DNA from: an uncultured Lachnospiraceae bacterium
GTDB taxonomy: Bacteria > Bacillota > Clostridia > Lachnospirales > Lachnospiraceae
Assembly: GCA_910586255.1 (NCBI GenBank)
Contig: CAJUHR010000007.1
Span: forward strand, 48,939-112,938
Direction of reading: 5' to 3'
Length of the DNA stretch: 64,000 nt
Shown here: piece by piece, positions 1 to 7,270 of the stretch
Numbering within the stretch: the stretch's first letter is position 1
Layout: each line of letters opens with the position of its first letter
The notes under the pieces: generated by a model
Databases searched by the model: none
Seen by the model: the letters and a program-made list of their open reading frames with translations, nothing else
Told to the model about the DNA's origin: nothing
Translations under genes and position numbers: made by a program

Positions 1-1079
1 GCCTCTCTCACCGCGGAAAGATTCAAAGCGTCATAGGCCTTCTGGCTGTTTGCCTTAAATGCTTCCATGTCAATCTCATCCGGCTCAATAACCGTGATTC
101 CCGCATCGATCATAGCCTGCTTGCTGCCGGCAGTCTGCTCTGCCAGAGCAATGGTCTCCTCCTCGCCGAACTTATTGCACTCGTCAACAAAAATCTTCTG
201 ATACTCCTCCGGCAGGGAATCCATCCACTCCTGACTGACAATCATGGTATTGATGGCAAAGAAATGTCCTGTCTCAATCACGTAATCGCAGACCTCATGG
301 ATCTTTAAATTCAGCGCGTTATTGTAGGGAAGCTCACAACCGTCCACAACCTTTGTCTGAATGCCTGTGTATACCTCACCAAGGCTCAAAGCAGCGGCGG
401 TACATCCAAGACTGTTCACGGACTCAACCCAGATGGGCGCCGGCGCGGTACGAATCATCAGTCCCTTTAAATCATCCGGCTTGTACGCCGCCTTGTTGGT
501 AAACAGATGTCTGGGGCCCTGATCCCAGTCCCAGGAAAAGTTGCAGATATTATACTCGTCCGCCAGCTTTTTGTTGAGATCAATGATCGTCTGGGAATCT
601 CTCAGGGCAAAGGCCTCCTCCTGGTTGTCAATAAAATACGCCGCATTGCAGACGGAAAGGTCATTGACATAGGAGCCCAGTCTTGCAAAGTCCGTCTGCC
701 AGCCAACATTAGCCCCCTGGCGGATCTGCTCGATAACATCCTCCTCGGTTCCCAACTGTGCATTGGCATAAATCTCAATCTCAACCTCTCCATTAGTTTT
801 CTCACGAACGGAATCTGCCCACTTCTGCATATAAATATGAGCAAGATCCTGCTCTGTCAGTGTGTGCCCGAAACGCAGCACATATTTGGCCTCCCCTGTA
901 GGAGCCGCCGCCTCGTCAGCCTCCTCTTTTGCTGCTTCTGTGGCTCCTGCCGCCTCCGTAGCCGCCTCCGTAGCTTTGGGTGCTTCCGTAGCCGGCGCCG
1001 AAGAACCGCCGCCACATCCGGCAACAGAAAAAGCCACCACCGCTGCCGTCACAACTGCCATACAACTTCTTTTTCTCAT
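1..1079 (-). CDS. TRAP transporter solute-binding lipoprotein (DctP family), C-terminus cut by window edge
   Basis: Periplasmic-type binding protein of a TRAP transporter, which delivers an organic acid or sugar acid to DctQ/DctM membrane subunits; here it would be anchored outside the membrane as a lipoprotein. Reading leftwards from ATG at 1079 gives a lipobox (VAFSVAGC) followed by an Ala/Thr/Glu linker. The mature domain has DctP hallmarks: YVLRFGHT, NGEVEIEIYANAQLG, GLMIRTAPAPIWVES, and a late segment reading EYQKIFVDECNKFGEEET. About 359 residues are visible, close to the usual family length, so little is missing. A strong AGGAGG lies 6-7 bases before the start. The membrane subunits must lie beyond the left edge. 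The ligand cannot be read from sequence; the pectin-lyase gene nearby makes a uronate plausible (inference). Confidence 0.93.
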   Translation of the reverse strand, partial: MRKRSCMAVVTAAVVAFSVAGCGGGSSAPATEAPKATEAATEAAGATEAAKEEADEAAAPTGEAKYVLRFGHTLTEQDLAHIYMQKWADSVREKTNGEVEIEIYANAQLGTEEDVIEQIRQGANVGWQTDFARLGSYVNDLSVCNAAYFIDNQEEAFALRDSQTIIDLNKKLADEYNICNFSWDWDQGPRHLFTNKAAYKPDDLKGLMIRTAPAPIWVESVNSLGCTAAALSLGEVYTGIQTKVVDGCELPYNNALNLKIHEVCDYVIETGHFFAINTMIVSQEWMDSLPEEYQKIFVDECNKFGEEETIALAEQTAGSKQAMIDAGITVIEPDEIDMEAFKANSQKAYDALNLSAVRE

Positions 1080-1169
1080 TCTTGTTCCTCCTCATGTTTT
1101 TTGGTAATCTGCATGCCTTTTTTAACACAGACCCCTCTTATAGAACCCTCTGGGGATTACTATTTATGT

Positions 1170-1217
1170 TGTAAATTCATCCTATAAATTCTGTAAAATG
1201 AGTATACTCTATTTTTA
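1170..1217. repeat. Imperfect direct repeat, copy A
   Basis: Shares AATTCATCCT, a TTTTACA/TTAAAA-like block, GTATACT and CTATTTT in the same order with copy B about 195 bases to the right. It contains the TRAP promoter -10. The spacer 1080-1549 otherwise holds no gene that I can support. Confidence 0.55.
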
Positions 1218-1229
1218 ACCATAATTCAA
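1201..1229 (-). promoter_or_regulatory. Putative sigma-A promoter of the TRAP gene
   Basis: On the minus strand TTGAAT (1229-1224), a 17-base spacer and TATACT (1206-1201). The -10 lies inside the palindrome GAGTATACTC. It would give a leader of about 115 bases before the ATG at 1079. Confidence 0.6.
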
Positions 1230-1367
1230 GAAGTATTTTCATTTTTCCACAAAATATTTCGGCTTTTTTTAATTTATTTTACATTCTTTACAATCAAAAA
1301 GGGGGAATTTATCGGGTGGAACGGCTGTTTCATCTGCCCTGACACGGTTGTCCCTTAGTTTTTATTG

Positions 1368-1418
1368 GAAAATTCATCCTTTATATTGTTAAAATGTATA
1401 CTAGTATAATCTATTTTA
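1368..1418. repeat. Imperfect direct repeat, copy B
   Basis: Second copy of the AATTCATCCT ... GTATACT ... CTATTTT unit. Here the core has become a 12-base palindrome, TATACTAGTATA, at 1397-1408. It lies in the leader of the AAA ATPase gene, so both genes of this divergent pair carry a copy. Confidence 0.5.
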
Positions 1419-1549
1419 AATACCGTTCTGTTTCAGTGAGGATGCTTTTTCGAGAGCCCAAAGAGAAAGCCAGAAACAGACCAATGAAAGCCAAAAGCGT
1501 TACATGCTTTGGTAAAATCTTACCAAAATATCTTTTAGGAGTGAACGAT

Positions 1550-2809
1550 ATGGAATATGAGATCCAGCGAAATCATTACCTGGAACAACTGATAAAAAGA
1601 AAAAACAACGGCCTGATTAAAATCGTAACCGGTATTAGAAGATGCGGCAAATCCTTTTTACTTCGCACTCTGTTTAAAAGACATTTGTTGGAAAGCGGTG
1701 TGGATGAAAGCCATATTATTGAAATGGCATTTGATTTATTCGATTATATAGATTATCGGGATCCAAGAGTATTCTATCCATGGGCAAAGGAACAGCTTAA
1801 GGATGAAAAAACGTACTATGTTCTTTTGGATGAAGTGCAGATGTTAGATGAATTTGTAAGTGTTCTCAATGGTCTGGCTGATAAAAAAAATTGTGACATC
1901 TATGTAACCGGAAGCAACGCAAAATTTCTTTCAAGAGATATTGCAACGGAATTTGGGGGCAGAGGCGATGAAATTCCTATGTATCCTCTCAGCTTTTCCG
2001 AGTTTATGACCACATACGGCGGAAACCGATATGATGGCTGGAATGAATATATTACTTACGGGGGTATTCCCCTTGTGGTTTTAGCAAAAACCCAGGAACA
2101 GAAGATGGCAATACTGGAGCATTTATTTAAAGAAACCTACATCCGTGATATTGTTAAACGAAACAAGCTCAGAAATATTGAAGAGATGGAAACTCTCCTG
2201 GATATACTGTCATCTGCAATAGGCTCATTGACAAATCCCAATAAGCTTCAGAAAACATTCAAGAGTGTAAACAAATCGAAAATTACTGCTACCACCATCA
2301 CAAAGTATATTGGGTATTTGGAGGATGCATTCCTGATTGAAGGGGCAAACCGCTATGACATAAAGGGTAAATTCTATATAGGTACACCGTTAAAGTATTA
2401 CTTTATGGATATGGGACTTAGAAATTCCCGAATTAATTTCCGGCAAATGGAAGTGACTCATTCCATGGAAAACGTAATCTATAATGAGCTGAGAATGCGG
2501 GGATTTCGTGTGGATGTGGGAAATCTCACCATTGTAGAAAACAGCAAGGATAAAAAGGCGGTAAAAAAGCAGTTAGAGGTTGATTTTATTTGTAATAAAA
2601 GTTCCAAAAAATATTACATCCAATCGTCCTATATGATTGACTCGGCGGAAAAGATGACGCAGGAAATCAGACCACTCATAAAAATAGGCGATTCCTTTAA
2701 AAAAATCATAATCACGTCCCATACGCCAAAACCCTTTTACACCGATGAGGGCCTGCTGGTAATGAATGTATACGACTTTTTACTGAATCCGGATTCGTTG
2801 GAATTGTAG
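1550..2809 (+). CDS. AAA ATPase with C-terminal DUF4143 region
   Basis: Single-protein ATPase of the AAA_14/DUF4143 family, widespread in gut anaerobes and archaea and of unknown cellular role. The start is the ATG at 1550 (MEYEIQRNHYL), preceded by AGGAGTGAACGAT; the reading frame is open 52 codons further upstream but without a ribosome site. This gives 419 residues. Walker A is GIRRCGKS near residue 30, and Walker B is YYVLLDEVQML followed by a sensor-like YVTGSNAKFLS. The YPLSFSEF segment and the C-terminal half, with QLEVDFIC and its nuclease-like acidic/lysine residues, are typical of DUF4143. The gene is clearly more AT-rich than its neighbours and stands alone, which suggests transfer (inference). 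Confidence 0.9.
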   Translation: MEYEIQRNHYLEQLIKRKNNGLIKIVTGIRRCGKSFLLRTLFKRHLLESGVDESHIIEMAFDLFDYIDYRDPRVFYPWAKEQLKDEKTYYVLLDEVQMLDEFVSVLNGLADKKNCDIYVTGSNAKFLSRDIATEFGGRGDEIPMYPLSFSEFMTTYGGNRYDGWNEYITYGGIPLVVLAKTQEQKMAILEHLFKETYIRDIVKRNKLRNIEEMETLLDILSSAIGSLTNPNKLQKTFKSVNKSKITATTITKYIGYLEDAFLIEGANRYDIKGKFYIGTPLKYYFMDMGLRNSRINFRQMEVTHSMENVIYNELRMRGFRVDVGNLTIVENSKDKKAVKKQLEVDFICNKSSKKYYIQSSYMIDSAEKMTQEIRPLIKIGDSFKKIIITSHTPKPFYTDEGLLVMNVYDFLLNPDSLEL

Positions 2810-2830
2810 AGGAAAACAGAAGTACCGCCG

Positions 2831-2881
2831 CTGTGGTTACGTTCAGGCTGCTGTTCACAGGATACCTGTGAACGTAACAGC
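2831..2881. repeat. Intergenic inverted repeat with two competing hairpins
   Basis: TTCACAGG (2854-2861) pairs perfectly with CCTGTGAA (2865-2872) over a 3-base loop. GTTACGTTCA (2836-2845) pairs perfectly with TGAACGTAAC (2869-2878). The two stems share bases, so only one can form at a time. There is no T-run, so it is not a normal terminator. The core resembles sequences near 56.2 and 62.2 kb. Confidence 0.7.
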
Positions 2882-2889
2882 CCCCGCCA

Positions 2890-2918
2890 TTGACACTCCC
2901 TCTTTTTATTGTTATACT
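2890..2918 (+). promoter_or_regulatory. Putative sigma-A promoter of the GntR gene
   Basis: TTGACA (2890-2895), 17-base spacer, TATACT (2913-2918) with a TG one base upstream (extended -10). It would leave a leader of about 145 bases before the GntR start at 3070; I see no recognised RNA element in that leader. Confidence 0.7.
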
Positions 2919-3069
2919 TCCTTTATGGTGTTTTCTGCTGATAACATATTTACCTGTTTTATATTCCGTCACCAGGCCGTATAGCAGACCGCCCTGATAT
3001 AAATAATTAACCGTTGACCTTCCGCCTTGGTTTAACCTCTGTCGGAGGGCATGGACAGGAGTTTCCCTT

Positions 3070-3780
3070 ATGTCATATACAGCTTCCGTTTCCAACAGCA
3101 ATCTGAATCTTACACAGACCATATACACACAGCTCAGACAGGATATCTACTCGATCCGGCTGGTTCCGGGGGAAAAGCTCAGCGAGATGAAGCTTGCCTC
3201 CCAGTATGGCTGCAGCCGCGTTCCGGTCCGGGATGCACTGCATCGGCTGCGCTTAGAGGGCTGTATTGATTCAAAGCCCCAGATCGGCAGCTTTATTTCT
3301 TACATTGATTATGAAAGTCTGGAGCAGGTGCGATATGTGCGGGAATGTGTGGAGAAACAGGTTATGCTTGATGCTCTGAGAGAAAATGCCTATGAGGATT
3401 CTATTGACGAGCTTCAGTCCCTCCTTGACCAGCAATGGGATGCCTACAAAAAGAAAGAGCTGCTTCTGGCTCATCAGCTGGATGATTTGTTTCATCTCCT
3501 CTTTCTCAAGCTGCCTCACAAGGAGTTTGTCCGGAACTATATGGGCGCCAACAATGTCCATTATCAGAGAGCCCGTTTTCTCTCCCTGAAATATGACCCC
3601 AGTCCTGAGATGCTGGTAGGGCAGCACCAGGCTATTCTGGATGCGGTGGCTGCTAAGGACGAGGCGGCTCTGTCCAGGGCCATCCATGTTCATTTAAACA
3701 ACCTTTACCGGGTAATCAATTCCGCTCCCGAGGAAATCAGAAATTATGTCCGTCATCTGGAAAAGCCCGTCCGTTTATAA
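3070..3780 (+). CDS. GntR-family transcriptional regulator with FCD-type ligand domain
   Basis: DNA-binding regulator of 236 residues. Residues about 15-80 form the GntR winged helix: TIYTQLRQDIYSIRLVPGEKLSE, then ASQYGCSRVPVRDALHRL with the usual R-x-P-V-R-x-A-L recognition helix. The rest is an all-helical FCD-like domain (HQAILDAVAAKDEAALSRAIHVHL near the end) that would bind a small carboxylate through a metal. GGAGT lies about 9 bases before the ATG. It is a monocistronic plus-strand gene ending in a strong hairpin. Ligand and targets are unknown; the TRAP gene at the left edge and the lyase to the right are the nearest candidates (inference). Confidence 0.92.
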   Translation: MSYTASVSNSNLNLTQTIYTQLRQDIYSIRLVPGEKLSEMKLASQYGCSRVPVRDALHRLRLEGCIDSKPQIGSFISYIDYESLEQVRYVRECVEKQVMLDALRENAYEDSIDELQSLLDQQWDAYKKKELLLAHQLDDLFHLLFLKLPHKEFVRNYMGANNVHYQRARFLSLKYDPSPEMLVGQHQAILDAVAAKDEAALSRAIHVHLNNLYRVINSAPEEIRNYVRHLEKPVRL

Positions 3781-3796
3781 AAAACGGATGGGCTTT
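3762..3796. terminator. Bidirectional intrinsic terminator between convergent GntR genes
   Basis: AAAGCCCGTCCGTTT pairs with AAACGGATGGGCTTT (one G-T pair) around the stop codon of the plus-strand GntR gene. A/T tails on both sides allow termination in either direction. Confidence 0.85.
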
Positions 3797-3838
3797 CTAA
3801 CAGTTCAAGGGTTATCTGAGCTGTTACCGGGCTTTTTT

Positions 3839-4516
3839 CTACAGCTCCTGCAGATACCGGTTCTGGTTGTACAAAAGATGATAGCTCATGGCCTGCTCAG
3901 CCTCCAGGGGCTTTCTGTCGCGAATGGCAATGAAAATATTTCTGTGAGAGACCATGGTTTGCTGATATTCCTGATTCTTCACTCCGGAGGAAAACTCCGC
4001 GATCCCCTTTGTGATTACCGGAATCAGCTCCGCAATCACCTTATTGTGGGTGCAGTTTGCAATACATGTGTGAAATTCCCCGTCCTCCAGGGAGAAATTG
4101 CTCCGCTCCGTCATAGCCTGCTCCACCCTTTTAAGTGCATTTTCCAGAAAAAACAGCTCCTCCTCCGTCCGGTTCTGAGCCGCGATTGCGGCAATCTGTG
4201 GTTCGATGATCACCCTGGCCTGAAGCAGATCCTCAATCAGCTTTTTCCTGTCATCCACCATGAAAAATCCCAGCGGATCGTCCGAAATCCCGTTTTTTTC
4301 CGACACGAAGGAACCGGCCCCCTGGCGTATCACCACAATATTCCTGGAAAGCAAAAGTCTTAAGGCCTCCCGCACCGTATTTCTCCCCACGCCCAAAAGC
4401 TTAGAAAGCTCCATCTCCGTAGGAAGCTTATCCCCGGCTGTCAGATTGTGGTCCTTGATATATTGCAGAATACCCTCCGATGATTTTTCCACTCGCGTAT
4501 GTCCCGTAGTTTTCAT
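3839..4516 (-). CDS. GntR/FadR-family regulator (FCD domain), paired with the lyase gene
   Basis: Regulator of about 225 residues. The chosen start is ATG at 4516 (MKTTGHTRVEKSSEG), preceded by CAGGGGGATGAG; an upstream in-frame start at 4564 would lie inside the lyase gene. The winged helix covers residues about 10-75: DKLPTEMELSKLLGVGRNTVREALRLL and a wing IRQGAGSFVS. The FCD domain follows, with DGEFHTCIANCTHNKV and MVSHRNIFIAIRDRK, the usual Asp/His metal-site positions. Its start lies one base after the stop of the upstream lyase gene, so the two are translationally coupled. It probably responds to a uronate-type product of the lyase (inference from family and context). Confidence 0.92.
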   Translation of the reverse strand: MKTTGHTRVEKSSEGILQYIKDHNLTAGDKLPTEMELSKLLGVGRNTVREALRLLLSRNIVVIRQGAGSFVSEKNGISDDPLGFFMVDDRKKLIEDLLQARVIIEPQIAAIAAQNRTEEELFFLENALKRVEQAMTERSNFSLEDGEFHTCIANCTHNKVIAELIPVITKGIAEFSSGVKNQEYQQTMVSHRNIFIAIRDRKPLEAEQAMSYHLLYNQNRYLQEL

Positions 4517-4517
4517 C

Positions 4518-5807
4518 TCATCCCCCTGATTGCTGCGGTGTTCTGGCAGAAACACTGTAAACATTCACCGTTTTCCCACTGCGGCTGTTATAAAAAATCC
4601 TGTCTCCCCTGTGACTGTATATGGGATGGGGATGGGCATCTTGCCCCAGCCAGTCACTTTCATGCCGGCACAGAGGGATCCATGTCAGCCTCCCCTGCTC
4701 CCAGTCCGGAATCACCTTACAGATATACTCCCCGTCTTTCTTGTGGGGATCCGGCCCGTTGTCTGTGCTGTTTTCTCTGACCTTCTTTATCTCCTGAGGA
4801 TATTTGAAATACCCGTCACACACAAGGTTTCCTTCATGGTCCATGGTAAAATGTCCATAGGCATTGTAATCCTCAGGCAGAGCAATCTCCTGATATCTTC
4901 CCGATGCAGGCTCATACCGGCCCACCATGGCCGGCCCGTCCTTGTATCCGCCATGATAGATAATAAACCGCCCGTCATCGCTCCACATCTCATGGCACAC
5001 CCAGTCTTCCCGTCTGCGGGGCCAGACGCCCTTTCCGGTAATTTGGAGATTCTCACTCCGGACACGGCAGATCTCATCCCGTTCATGGTCGTAAATCCAG
5101 ATCCGGCGAATCCCGCAATCGCGGCAGGGCCACTCATGATTGTACATGATTACCTCCGGATTTAATGGGTGAAACTGCACATGAGTAATCCAGCATCCGG
5201 GAATGGTTTTCTCAAAAAGCAGTTCTCCTGTCTCTGTGTCATAGACGCAGAGATAGCTGTTTAAGCTCTCCTTTTGGATCCGCTCGTCAATATTATAGAC
5301 CGGCCTTTTGTCCAGTCCGCTCCCTTCTGTCTCCGGATCAAAATCCAGGCATCTGCCGTCTGTCATGGGGACACACAGCCTTTTCCCGTCACTGCTCACA
5401 TGAGTAAAGGCTGTCATTCGTCCGTCCGGCACACTGCTTAGAACCCGGATATCCCCGTCCAGGCCCGCCGCGCATATCTTGTCATCCTGAATATAATAAA
5501 TCACGTTCTTTCTGTCGTCCAGGCAGACACTGGCTTTTCCCAGACCCTGGTTAAAGGCGCCGTCAAAATACACATAGCTTTTCAAAACACCTTTCCCATT
5601 GTCCGTCAAAATCCGCTCTTCCCCGGTAAAAAGATCCTTCGCCATCACATTGGGAGAGCCGCCCCGGTCCGTAATCATATAGAGCCTGCGGTCATCTCTG
5701 CTCAATGAGGAACATGTAAAATAGAGAAGCTGTGTGTTGTAAATCTCTCTGTCTCCCCATCCCCCAACCAGCATATAGCCGTTTAAGCTGCCCTGCTCCT
5801 GCCCCAC
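4518..5807 (-). CDS. Oligogalacturonate-lyase-like beta-propeller protein (PL22 type)
   Basis: Predicted cytoplasmic enzyme of 429 residues, no signal peptide, related to oligogalacturonate lyases of family PL22, which cleave short pectin fragments to 4-deoxy-L-threo-5-hexosulose uronate. Propeller blades are seen as repeated SRDDRRLYMITDRGG, SSDGKRLCVPMTDGR and SDDGRFIIYHGGYKDG motifs. The family's metal-site histidines appear as THVQFHPLNP, MYNHEWPC and QDAHPHPIYSHRGDRIFYNS. The start is a GTG at 5807 with AAGGAGCAGGAAC before it. It is the first gene of a two-gene operon with a GntR regulator. Exact substrate is uncertain; some relatives are only annotated as TolB-like propellers. Confidence 0.82.
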   Translation of the reverse strand: MGQEQGSLNGYMLVGGWGDREIYNTQLLYFTCSSLSRDDRRLYMITDRGGSPNVMAKDLFTGEERILTDNGKGVLKSYVYFDGAFNQGLGKASVCLDDRKNVIYYIQDDKICAAGLDGDIRVLSSVPDGRMTAFTHVSSDGKRLCVPMTDGRCLDFDPETEGSGLDKRPVYNIDERIQKESLNSYLCVYDTETGELLFEKTIPGCWITHVQFHPLNPEVIMYNHEWPCRDCGIRRIWIYDHERDEICRVRSENLQITGKGVWPRRREDWVCHEMWSDDGRFIIYHGGYKDGPAMVGRYEPASGRYQEIALPEDYNAYGHFTMDHEGNLVCDGYFKYPQEIKKVRENSTDNGPDPHKKDGEYICKVIPDWEQGRLTWIPLCRHESDWLGQDAHPHPIYSHRGDRIFYNSRSGKTVNVYSVSARTPQQSGG

Positions 5808-5876
5808 GTTCCTGCTCCTTTCCCATACATTTCTCCGTTATTTTTCCCTTATGACATTCCCGGCATTTTGGAGCCT

Positions 5877-7079
5877 TTACCGAAAGGAAGAATACAGCTT
5901 TCCAGGCTCCAGCTTGTATCCCTTTGCCGCTGCCATCTCGCTGACTGTCACCAGCTGATAGCCCCGGCGCGCCAGCTCCGGAATAATCTCCATGGACGCG
6001 TCTGCCGTTGCCCCATAGAGCTCATGCATCAGCACAATGTCTCCGTCCTTTACCTTTCCCAGCACCGCGTTTACAGTCTGGCTGGCATTCCTGGTTTTCC
6101 AGTCCAGCGTGTCGATGTTCCACTGAATCATGGGCATATGGGTGTTGGCCAGAACCGTGCTGTTATATCCTCCCCCAGGCAGACGCATGATCGTGGGGCG
6201 CACCCCGGTCACGCTTTCAATCACATCATTGCACCGGTTCACCTGGGCCTGAATCTCCGCCGCTCCCTGTTTTTGCAGATACTTGTGATTCATGCTGTGG
6301 TTGGCCACCTCATGTCCCTCCGCCACCATGCGACAAACCTCCGCCTGGTGAGAGGGCACCCGCTCTCCCACCATAAAAAAGGTTGCCTTTCCTCCATACT
6401 GGGCCAGACAATCCATAATTCGGTTTCCCACAGAGGACTGTGGGCCATCGTCATAGGTCAGGGCCACCATGGGTCTTGACGGATCAATGACTCTGCCGGA
6501 AGCCAGCCGGGCCGCTTCCTCTGCCTGACGCCGCGCCTCCTCCTCTGCCGCAAGGCGGGCCGCTTCCTCCGCCTGACGGGCTGCCTCCTCTTCTGCCGCC
6601 AGACGAGCCGCCTCCTGCTCCGCCGCCAGTCGAGCCGCCTCCTCTGCCTGACGGGCCGCTTCCTCTTCCGCCGCCCGGCGGGCTTCCTCACTCATCCACA
6701 CGCTTCCCTGGCCTGCCACAAGAACCTGCGTCTCCTGCCCCTGGGACGCTTGTCCTGTCTCCTCTGCCTGAGACGGCTCTTTCGGCCCGGCTATCAGCTC
6801 CCCGGATCCGGCTGCCGGTTCCCCAGGCTCACTCACCGGCTCTCCCGGCGCCTGCTCCGGCATCAAAAGCGGCTCCCCCGCCTCTCCAGGCTCTGCCACC
6901 GACTCTCCTGCCGTCTGGCCCTGCTCTTCTTCCCCTGCCCCGGGCGCCACTCCCGGGCCTGTCTGCTGTCTGACACCCCCGGCAACCACAACGCTCTCTG
7001 CCCATGCCGCCGAAGCCGGACTGACTGCCAGACATAAGGCCACCATTACCGGTATCACTAATTTTTTACTTTTTCTCAT
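5877..7079 (-). CDS. Exported polysaccharide deacetylase (NodB/CE4) with charged coiled-coil linker
   Basis: Secreted or surface enzyme of 400 residues that would remove N-acetyl groups from peptidoglycan or another glycan. The chosen start is ATG at 7079 (MRKSKKLVIP) behind GGGAGAGTTGAT. A signal peptide (VMVALCLAVSPASAAWA) is followed by a Pro/Gly/Glu-rich stretch. Then comes a repeated EEAARQAEEAARLA-type segment (about residues 130-195) encoded by near-identical DNA repeats. The NodB domain occupies about residues 200-390: TYDDGPQ, HEVANHSMNHKYL (metal His pair), MRLPGGGYN and GDIVLMHELYGAT. The usual LHD motif reads LMHE, a mild departure. The repeat could form a coiled coil or span the wall. 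Confidence 0.93.
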   Translation of the reverse strand: MRKSKKLVIPVMVALCLAVSPASAAWAESVVVAGGVRQQTGPGVAPGAGEEEQGQTAGESVAEPGEAGEPLLMPEQAPGEPVSEPGEPAAGSGELIAGPKEPSQAEETGQASQGQETQVLVAGQGSVWMSEEARRAAEEEAARQAEEAARLAAEQEAARLAAEEEAARQAEEAARLAAEEEARRQAEEAARLASGRVIDPSRPMVALTYDDGPQSSVGNRIMDCLAQYGGKATFFMVGERVPSHQAEVCRMVAEGHEVANHSMNHKYLQKQGAAEIQAQVNRCNDVIESVTGVRPTIMRLPGGGYNSTVLANTHMPMIQWNIDTLDWKTRNASQTVNAVLGKVKDGDIVLMHELYGATADASMEIIPELARRGYQLVTVSEMAAAKGYKLEPGKLYSSFR

Positions 7080-7197
7080 ATCAACTCTCCCTTTCCACAA
7101 ACTTCCATTCCTATTATACAACCACTTCCCTTTTTTGTCATTTCACAATTTCACACAAAAATGAGCGTTTTGTTCTTGTTTTTGGCGTTTGGAAATC

Positions 7198-7226
7198 TAC
7201 ACAAAAGAAATCCAATCACATATAAT
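7198..7226 (+). promoter_or_regulatory. Putative promoter of the sialic acid transporter operon
   Basis: TACACA (7198-7203), 17-base spacer, TATAAT (7221-7226), about 45 bases before the start codon at 7271. The weak -35 fits an activator-dependent promoter; the AraC regulator downstream is a candidate (inference). Confidence 0.55.
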
Positions 7227-7270
7227 AAACATCAGCAAAACCGACAAAAAACTAATAGGAGGGTAAACAA

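Noticed and set aside
507..1187. Plus-strand open frame of 226 codons
   Set aside because: Antisense to the TRAP gene; low-complexity Ser/Arg/Cys composition and no ribosome site.
3746..4363. Plus-strand open frame of 205 codons
   Set aside because: Antisense shadow of the GntR regulator; it runs through the terminator and has no recognisable fold.
6490..6690. Non-coding tandem repeat or CRISPR-like array
   Set aside because: The periodicity comes from codons of the EEAARQAEEAARLA coiled coil in the deacetylase gene; there are no unique spacers.
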